Below are positions 55,828-64,000 of a DNA stretch of 64,000 bases, one piece after another. This DNA is from Edaphochlamys debaryana (taxonomy: Eukaryota > Chlorophyta > Chlorophyceae > Chlamydomonadales), in contig JAEHOE010000105.1 in assembly GCA_016858145.1 (NCBI GenBank), positions 248,001 through 312,000 on the forward strand. Reading direction: 5' to 3'. The notes beneath the pieces are model-generated. The model saw only the letters and a program-made list of their open reading frames with translations, did not search any database and was not told where the DNA came from. Both the position numbers and the translations under genes were made by a program. How positions within the stretch are numbered: the first letter of the stretch is position 1; each line of letters starts with the position of its first letter.

Positions 55828-58266
55828 TCAGCGGAAGGGCTCCTTGCCCGTCAGGTTGCGGGCCCATTGTGCTGTGTACTTGGGCGGCCACAGGTCCGGC
55901 TTCTTGGCGTATTCACATGACTGGGTCCTCAGCCTGCGGTACAGCGACTGGAAGCCCGCCAGGGACTTGCGCCGTGAGGCCAGCATCAGCTCCCGCGACG
56001 TGGCCCGCTTGGTCTGGAAGAAGGCGGGCGTGAAGCGGCCCTTGCCTGTTGATCAAGGTCGAGGCGTTAGCGATGCAGTGTCACGTGCAAACGTGCTCGG
56101 GTGTCACTGGGCGGATGTTATGACCCACCTCTCAGAATGTCCGCCAGCTCGTCCCAGCTGTCGAACAGAATGTGTCCGTCCCCTGCGATAAGGTCATGGC
56201 CGCATGGGAGGGTTCAGCTGCTAGCCCAGTAACGAGAGGGTAGGCACTGTACAGCCCCACTCACGGAAGTCGGGGTGCCACCAGTCCATGAGCTGCTCCC
56301 ACGAGTCGGGGTTCTTGGCAATCGCATCCCTGTGCAATGCAACAGCACATGTCACTTTGCAGACAACCATCACGCAGGACCAACTGCCCTAGAACTACCT
56401 GCAACAGAAGACCGCCTCAGTCTCCATGTGCGCGGAGAGCAGTTGCAAGAAGAACCGTGGGGACGGCAGTATGAAGACGGCGCCCGCCGCCATGGCGTCA
56501 TACATGGCGAGTAGAGATGGCTGCAGCGCCGCACTCAGGACTGTCAAGCGCATTCAAAGTTCTTACCTACCTCATGCATTGCTCTCGTCCCGCGCACCTG
56601 ATGCGGTATCTGCAGGAAAGACAACATGTAGGCCTTTTGTTGAGACGGTAACAAGGTATGACCGTGCACCGCTGGACTCACGTGTACGACGCCCCGAAAC
56701 TTCGTGAGAATCCCCGGCCCGAACGGCAGACCGCCGACGTACGTGACAAACTGCTGCAGCTTCATGCGCCTGCTCGAGTCGAGGGCAAGGCACGGACCAA
56801 CGCGGGCCCTACTTCGGTTCCAGAATACGGTCCGCAGAACACGCCTGCTACCCGGCAAGCCCAGCACCGGCACGCTCACGTGACCCAGGGCTTGATTCCC
56901 AGCGCATCCGCCTTGCGTAGGTCCAGCACTGCCACCCTCCTGCCGGCCCGCTGCCCCGCCCCCTCGGGCAGCCTGGCCAGGAAGGAGGCGCCCACGGGCC
57001 GCAGCAGCAGCGTGCGGGCCTCGGGCAGGTGCACGCCCAATCTGTGAAGGGAAGGTGCAGCGCATGTATTCGATAAAGCGGGAGGCGCACCGGGTTGCCA
57101 GGCGTGGGAGCGACCTGCCCCACTTACCGTGAGAAGAAGTACTTTTCGAATGGGTTGCTGGCGACGAACCTGCGCACGTATGTCAGGGATGCGCGAAATC
57201 CAGTCCATGGACCGCTTGCCCTGGCCATGCCCTGGCCACCCATTTGGTCGGACTTACCACACCCATGGCCGCCGCACCACCTGCTTCATGAGACGCAGGT
57301 AGGGCTGCATGTCCCGGACCCCCACGGTGAAGCGCCGAGTCAGCTGCGGAGGAGGCATCGAGGCATCGGAGGTCAGGCTCCTCTATAGCAGGTGCCCCAT
57401 GGCCTCCATCACACAACCCGTGTCTCCGGCCCACACCCACATGCAGGACGATGGGCGTGGTGCAGTTGCCCTGCAGCACCGGCCTCGCGTCCGCAGTCAC
57501 GTCCCCGAACACCAGGATGTCACCGACGTGACAGAGCATCTGGCCCATGCCACGCCATTTAATAAAGGCTATGTGCTCAGTGCTCATGTACGGATCCGCA
57601 GCCTCCGTTGTGTTGCGGACGAGGTTAAAGAAGAGCCTGGTGATTGGGGGAGGGGGACTGGTTGAAGCCTCTGCGCGCCTCTTGGGCAGATGCTTTCTTC
57701 TTTGAGCTCACCGCGATTGGAACGTCGAGTAAGCTGGAACGGGTGGCGGCGAGGGAGGGACGGAAGACAGTCAGCTCACCCGTCGCTGCCCATCCGTGCA
57801 CGCCTCCCTGCCTTGGGCTCGCACTTACGGACTTGGAGATGGTGTGACACAGCAATCCAGTTCCAGTAAGTCTCCGGTGAGCGGGAGAAGTACGCCCAGC
57901 GGAGCTGTCTCCCAGAGTCACATTCTGGAGTGACGTTGTAGCTGAGGAAGGTAGGGCAGCCGAAGGGCGGGCTGCTCAGAAGGGAGCAAGCCCGGGGCAT
58001 GAACCCTCCTACACGTGTACTACTGATCGTGCGCTCACCGGGGGGAGAAGGCAACCCAGTCCTGGTCGGGAACGGACGTCGTGTGGGTGGGGTGCAGGGG
58101 GGTTAACCGTGGGGGCCAGCCTCCACAGACAGCTCGCGCCACATACCTCAATCGCGCTATGTCGCTCAATGAACTCGTCCTCCGTGTCAGGCCAGCGAGT
58201 CCATGCTGGTTGGCCTTGAAGAAGGAGAAGGCTACAAACCAGCATCACCCATCCCCTGCGGACCAT
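55828..58266 (-). CDS. Putative secretory-pathway glycosyltransferase
   Basis: The start at 58266 gives a signal peptide (MVRRGWVMLVCSLLLLQGQ), a 40-codon exon ending at a gtatgt donor. In-phase exons follow: DWVAFSPR joined to PPFGCPTFLSYNVTPEC (about 58040-57900), a long exon with FNLVRNTTEAADPYMSTEH, FIKWRGMGQMLCHVGDIL and GNCTTPIVLH (57640-57440), FEKYFFSRIGVHLPEARTLL (57150-57010), QQFVTYVGGLPFGPGIL (about 56740), AMYDAMAAGAVFILPSP (about 56500), DSWEQLMDWWHPDFRD (about 56290), and a last exon ending NLTGKEPFR, stop 55828-55830. The late small-residue/Pro block (DAMAAGAVFILPSP) sits where GT-B enzymes bind the nucleotide sugar. I could not assign a CAZy family; role in wall or glycoprotein glycosylation is an inference. 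Confidence 0.55.
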
Positions 58267-59129
58267 TGCTTTCCGCGTCGCTCCACCGCGTCTAGGTTAA
58301 AAGGAGTGCGTTAAATTCTACACGCGTCAGTATTCGCGACAGAAGAGCACCGCACAGCCATTCCGTGTCGCAGTAGCTGCCCACCTAGTAAACGCGTACT
58401 TTAAGGCGCGTAAAGGATGATGAATATAAGCTGTGCAGGCTTGTATCAGTTTGGCATGGACCCCCGCCCCGAACCCGCCCGGCCCGAAGTGCCCGCAGCT
58501 TTGGTTCGTGCCTCACGCCCCAATGCCTTGCACCTTCTCGCAATTCTCCCGTCCCTCCCGCCCAAGGTACGACCACGCGCTACGCCCTAAACCAAGCGCT
58601 ACGCTTCGTTGTTATCTTCTACCCCCTTTCGCCCTCAGGCGTAGGCTCGGCGTCGGCTTCAGATGCTCTGGCCTCTTCCGTCCCCCCATTGGCACACAGC
58701 CCAGTCCTCTCGGCCAGTGCCGTCTGACTCCCCTGAGAGCTCTGGGGCCTCTGGGGCCACCCGCCCCGCTGGTTCCCCGGGCCGTGCCCTTGTGCACTCG
58801 CTTGCCTGGCACTCCTGTTCTAAACGCACCCCGCTTTACGCCTTCCACGGGGAGAAAGAGGGGGCGGGGGCGAGGGAGCTCGCGCGAGGGAGCTCGGGAG
58901 CCGGCTTCCGCTCAAGCTGTGGTTCGTGCCGTGACGCGCGACCGCCGCTCTCAACGGGGGCGCCACCGCCAATACCACCTCTGCAAGTGTTATGCAAGCG
59001 CAAGTCTTACTGGCTTCTGCACCATGCCCTTCGCACGCCGGAACGCACAGTTATCAAGCGGACGCTTGCAAGGGGAGCCTGTCATGAAATCCCGCATGCA
59101 GCACTAGGACTAAGCATGTGTGAAGGACG
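58267..59129. other. Divergent intergenic region before the VIRILIZER gene
   Basis: Shared upstream region of two divergently oriented genes (the glycosyltransferase candidate at 58266 and VIRILIZER at 59130). An AT-richer patch with gatgaatataagc (about 58419) may be a core promoter. The rest is C-rich and without recognisable coding content. Confidence 0.4.
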
Positions 59130-62100
59130 ATGAGCGCATCGGCTAGCGTATCGGCGAGTCAAGCTGGAATGGCGACAGGGCTGCTGGCGCCGGAGCGGCT
59201 GCTTTACTCGCGGAGCTTGCTGAAGTTCAAGCCAGGCGATCATGTCGATGAGGTGCGCTGCCGCGGCTGTGCAAAGGGAGGCTCCCGCGCGTGCATCCGA
59301 TCGGCCGTCGGTTGCCGCCGAACACGGCTGCTCATGTGTATTTGGCTATCCAGCGTGGCAACGGTGACGTTGCGCTCGGCGGGCGGCTGCGCAGGCGCGG
59401 CGTCTGGTCACGGGCGTAATTTTTTGTGCCTGCCCACACCCTCCTCCAGGTCCACTTTGCCTCCCCAGTGGTGGTGTCCCGAATCGTTCTTGTGGACACC
59501 GCCAAGCAGCAAGGAGCGCAGCCCGGTCTTCTCCGGGTCTTCGCGCGGGACCTGCAGTACCCCAGCGCTTCTCGGTTTGCGCCTCTGTGCCCAAGCAACC
59601 TGTCAGCAGCCACCGGTCAGAGCAGCAGCTTCCCCGTTGCAGAGGTGCGCTGGGCCCCCATCGGTTGCCTTCGATTAACCCTTATTACTTGTTGACCCAA
59701 AGGTCCCTGATGCACAGGCTGTTGTGACGGACCATGTGATCCTGCGGGGGCGCTACACCGCGCTGGAGGTTCAGTTGTACGGCAGGGCCGAACACGACCC
59801 TGCGGCCGCGCTCCAAGGGCTTGTCGACGCTGCTGCGGCTTCTGGACAAGCAGTTCCAAGCGGAGAAACTGATCTGTTGATGGAACAGCTGTCATGGCCG
59901 CGACCCTACTCCGCAGAGGCAGCACCCTCGAGCTCGACTGTCAGCCCAGGGCTCGAGCGGCTGTGCCTTGTGAGGCCTCCCGTGTCCATCCCGCTGACGG
60001 TTCCGCAACCCGAAGCGGCTGGGGTGGTCCAGGGAGCGGGCAACCAGGCAGAGCCCACTGCGGTGCGACGGTGGCCTGACGGCACCCTTGGTCCAGCTCC
60101 GCAGCTCCTGGCCCCGGGTAAGACTATGGTCCATGGAGTGTGCGTCGAGGCTCCCGTGCACTCTTGTGCAAGGATTCAGTAGGCATGCAGCCTTCGCTTA
60201 CGTGCATGTGCTTTTCCAAGACTCCCAACCGCACCTCCCCTCCCCCTTGCGCTCTCCACCACCTGCCCTTCCCAGGCGCGTCGCTGCTGCCACTTGACTC
60301 CATTCCCCCACCGCTGCTGGAGGCACTGAGGGGCGCTGCGGACCTGTACCGCGAGGTGGGGCGCGACCGGGAGCGCATCTGCAGCTCCGAGGCCCAGAGC
60401 CGCCTGGCGCCGGTCATGTGGGCGGCCAAGGCGGTGCACCGGGCGCTGGCAGGTGAGGGCGCGGTAGGGTGACGGCCTGTTTGCTGCTGCGACTAGTTGG
60501 CAGGCGATCGGTCTGAGGCTAACAGTGCGAGCCCCATACCTCCTGCCAGTTGACTGCTATGCAAAGGCTGGGTTCCTGGCCAGCACGCCCTAACGCTTTC
60601 CATGCGTTCGGCACGCCTATGCCCCATCATGCGTTGTGGCCAAACCCTCAAGGCCCCACAAGCCCAGAGGTAGTCCCGGGCAAACCCTCCTTACACCTCT
60701 GCAGGCCAAACCTCGGAGCTGGAGCTCGCACTCGCGACGGCGCCCCCTCGAGACCGGGGCCCGCTGGCGCGTGGCGAGCTGGCCTCCTTTGCGGAGATGG
60801 CCTGCGACTGGTGCCTGCTGCTGGCGAGCGGGAGGTGCGAGCGCTGGGCTTTACGGCGTGAGCTCCCACGCGACGTGGCATACAGCCGGTGGATCGATGC
60901 TGCCTTGCCCCCGCCCCGTGCAGGTGCTCCCGGCTGCCCGAGGCCAACGTGGCGATGGCGGGGCTGGCGGCGGCGGTGGTGCTGGCCGGGTGTGCGCCCG
61001 CAGCGCCCGTGCTGCTGGCCATGGGCGGAGCCGCGGCGGTGGGTTGGGAGGGGCGGACGGAAAGAAGCGCCTGGCTGACATAATACCACCTCAGCTTCCC
61101 TGTGATCCCTCCCGTTGTGTTGGGTATCGAGGAAACCGTAAGCAATCAGAAAGCCCGGCGAGATCCCGAAGTTGTGAGGCGCCAGCTCCTCCCGACATAC
61201 TGAAATATTGCGGTTGGCGAAGCTCCGCGAGCCCAGAGCGAGAGGTCCGAGCGCCAGAGCGAGAAGCGCCAGAGGTTTGTTCGTTGTCTAAGCAACAGCT
61301 GAGCGGCCCGCCGGCGGTGTGCACACACGAAAGCCCACAGCAGACAGCAGAGAAGTTGCCCGGGACGGTCGTAGCCCCCCAATTAAGCCCGTTACGAAAG
61401 GATACCTCACCTGGCGTGAAGACGGACCTCCCGTTGTGTGTGTCCAAGCGAAGCCTCCATCGCCTTCGTTAGACCGCACGTGTGCACGTCGCCCTTGGTT
61501 GTCGGCAGGTTGTGCGTGCGCTGTCGGCGGCCAACCCCCCGGCGGACCTGGTTCGACTGGCGGTGACTGCCTGCGATGCGCTCACGCTCTGCTGCCCGGG
61601 CCCCGCGGCGGAGGCCCTGCTGGGGCGCTACGAGCCCCCGCCGCCTCCACGGGAGGAGGAGCAGGCGGCTGAGGCTGTTGCCGTCAAGGTCGAGCCTTTG
61701 GCAGGCCCAGACGCCGTCAAGGAGGTGAGCAGCCCTGGGCAGGCTCTGAAGTGCTTTGCGGGGAAGGCAAGACGAACTATGCCTCGTGTGCTGGGCCGAC
61801 CCCCACCTTTCTGTACTATCAGGAGGCGGAAGACGGAAAGCGAGGCGCTGACGCATCGCGGCAGGAGGGCGAGGACCCCGACCCTTCGCAGGTGGGGCCG
61901 ATTGCTAAGGTTGGGAACTGGAATACCGGTGATGTTGAGACCATGCCGGTCAAGTCGCGCCTCACACCCTCTAACCAGGTGCCAAAGACCGAAGGTGCTT
62001 GCGGTCTTGGACCAGGGGGGGGGACGTACGGCGATGCTGAGGCCCCGCCTGGCGAGGAAGAGGATGACGATGGGAGGCTTGGGAGGAGCAGAGACCCCGA

Positions 62101-64000
62101 GGAGGCCAATCACAACCCGGCACTGGAGGCAGGGGCAGTCGGCGAGGCTGGGGTGGAACATGGCGACCCCAGCGGCGAGGTCAGGGACCGAGTCCGTCGC
62201 GCCAGCTCGGGGGCGCTTGGGCAGGCTGAGGACGGTGCCGCTGAAGGTGCGTGTTGGGGCGAGCAAAATCACAAGTCGATTGCGCGCCGGGGTTTCACGA
62301 GGCGATACCGCCACAGGCGCCTGGCAAGGGGCTGTCGTCCTTCACCTCAACCGGGATATTGCACCTTTCGCCGCTCTGTCGTACGCAGATGGCATGTACG
62401 ACGGTTTCTACGACGACTTCGACGACTACTACGGCGGCGAGGAGTACGAGGGGGACGGCGGCGCTGAGGTGGTTGATCCGGGCGCTGCGGACGGCGACGA
62501 TGGTGCGGACGGCGGCATTGCTGAGGTGGCAGGCGCTGGTAGCGGTGGAGGTGCAGCCCGCGGCGAGGGACTTGACAGAGACGGAGGCCGTAGCCCCAGC
62601 CGGAGCAGGAGCAGAAGCCGGAGCGGGAGCCGCGGCGGAAGCGGTACACGCAGCAGTAGCAGTAGCAGCGATGCCAATGCGGACGCCGAGATGCGGGACG
62701 ACGACGGCGACGGCGTGCTGACGTCAGCTGCGGCGGACGCGCAGGCAGGCTCCAATGCCCCTCCGACAGGGGCAGCGCCTGCGGTCAAGGCCGAGCCCGG
62801 CCGTGGCGCGGCTGCCGGTTTGGCGGAAGCGAAGCCGTCACTGGCAACCGTCTTGAAGTCGGGGGGCGCACAGCAGGCAGGGAAGGCCACCAGACCGACG
62901 AACAAGACCAGCCGCAGCCGTGAGCGCAGCCCTGACGGTCCCCGGCGCTCCCGCTCTCGTTCTCGGTCCCGGTCCGGCTCACGGTCCCGCCGGCAGCGGT
63001 CCCGGTCCCGCACTCGGTCCAAAACGTCCCGTGGGGCACGTGACCGATCCCGATCGCGCTCCCGGACAAGGACGTCCCACGGCAGCCGTAAGCCCGCCAC
63101 CGGCGACGAGGAGCGCGGTCGGTCTGACCGCGGACCGGCTTCAGCAGCCGGCGGCGTGGCTGCAGCGGGGAGTCGAACGGACCCTTTCGCACAATCAGCC
63201 GCTAAGCCGTTGCTTGCAGCGCTGCTCCGCCGTCCGCGCAGTCCATTCGTCTCTACTGCCGCCGCCAGGGTGATGCGGCGCCTGACGGCTGCCGACCTTG
63301 CTGCCAAGGTCTTGGGCGCCGCCAGCAGCCTGGCGGCGGCGGCGCCCGCCGGTGGCGCCACCTCTGTGGGCCCTGCCGCCGCCGCCGCCGCAGCCATGGA
63401 GGCCATGGCGCCGCTGAGGCAGCTGGTGGCGGCCCTGCCCGACCTGGCCGAGGTGGCGGCCGCTGCCACCAGCGGTAACGACGCCGGCGGCAAGACCGGG
63501 ATTCTCGGCGGTGAGCTCAGCGCCCTCACGACGGCAGCGGCAAGCGCTCGCGGAGGCGACGGTCGCCCGCAGATCCCGGTGCCGCCTTCTCTCGATGCTC
63601 CGACGCTGCAGATTATGGCGTCTAGACCGCTGTTTGTGGCCCTGGCAGCAGCGCTTGCGGCGCTGCAAGCCCATGCGGGGGCACTTCGGCGCGCTCTGGA
63701 TGCCTCAGCTGCGATGGGGGCGGCAGGGGCAGGCGTGGCAACGCAGCAGGCCGCGGCGGCGGGGCAGCAGGCCGGTGCTTACGCGCAGCAGCACCTGACG
63801 GCGGCTCACGCGGCCCTGCTGGCGGGGCTGAGGCTGATGCTTGTGCCGTTGCTATCTTGCTCTGCCGGCCTGGCCTGGCTGACCTCAGCAGCGGCGCGGC
63901 CAGGCGTCATAGCCCTCATTGCGGCGCTTGATCCCACGACCGATGACGCGGCGTTCGCCGCGGCGGGTCTTGGGGCGGCGGCAGCGCGGCGTGCTGTGGC
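59130..64000 (+). CDS. VIR: VIRILIZER homologue (m6A methyltransferase complex scaffold), 5' part
   Basis: Nine exons in phase: 59130-59252, 59450-59644, 59703-60117, 60276-60452, 60705-60834, 60924-61038, 61509-61724, 61823-62246, and 62389 to beyond the window end. The N-terminus gives LLYSRSLLKFKPGDHVDEV, FASPVVVSRIVLVD and AVVTDHVILRGRYTALEVQL, matching the N-terminal VIR domain of plant Virilizer (pattern FxxPxxxD/EYVDEVxFAxPV..., AVVTNHLVVRGSYRSLSL). VIR/KIAA1429 is the large nuclear scaffold that binds WTAP/FIP37 and the METTL3-METTL14 methyltransferase. A linker with acidic/Tyr-rich sequence (YDGFYDDFDDYYGGEEYEGD) and an RS-rich region (about 62900-63100) precede Ala/Leu-rich helices that begin the armadillo-like body. 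The gene is truncated by the window edge. Confidence 0.85.

Noticed and set aside
1..64000. A new multi-gene defence, biosynthetic or secretion system
   Set aside because: The genes are unrelated eukaryotic housekeeping, meiotic and cell-surface genes separated by repeats, with no operon-like grouping.

Overview
The window is nuclear DNA of a GC-rich volvocine green alga (Chlamydomonas/Volvox relatives). The signs are genes split by many short GT-AG introns, a large pherophorin gene (an extracellular-matrix family specific to this lineage) with a polyproline rod, very GC-rich minisatellites, and large repeat-filled gaps between genes. I cannot name the species. There is no bacterial or organellar gene organisation. 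Exon borders were placed by eye from splice signals and reading-frame continuity; only those given to the base were checked for phase.

Layout. 1-8200: repeats only, comprising an approximately 1.65-kb tandem segmental duplication with a third, inverted partial copy, then a retroelement-like repeat. 8240-12635 (-): a meiotic HORMA-domain protein of the ASY1/Hop1 type. 12640-14400: CCAATCC-type minisatellites. 14404-16893 (-): a fucosyltransferase-like secretory glycosyltransferase. 18385-21319 (-): a CENP-C homologue with a textbook CENP-C motif. 21647-24034 (+): a DUF3431-like secreted protein. 24035-31183: repeats, including an inverted-repeat-bounded block, a 42-bp minisatellite and a second copy of the retroelement-like repeat. 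31184-37860 (+): a 19-exon pherophorin. 37861-40788: mostly non-coding, with a very recent 651-bp insertion. 40789-41778 (-): the 3' exons of an unrecognised small protein, whose likely first exon lies at 55474-55545 on the far side of a 12-13-kb transposon/minisatellite block (about 42090-54240). 55828-58266 (-): a second secretory glycosyltransferase candidate. 59130 to the end (+): the 5' half of VIRILIZER, a scaffold of the m6A mRNA methyltransferase complex, carrying an Arg-Ser-rich region.

The genes do not form a pathway. Two are chromosome-segregation factors (ASY1-like for the meiotic axis, CENP-C for the inner kinetochore), three are secretory/cell-surface proteins (two glycosyltransferases and the pherophorin), and one is an RNA-modification factor. 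The most noteworthy items are the ASY1-type C-terminal closure motif, the RS-rich insertion in VIRILIZER, the unusual pherophorin architecture with frame slips in its polyproline rod, the fresh 651-bp insertion with 27-bp target duplications, and the possible approximately 13.7-kb transposon-filled intron.
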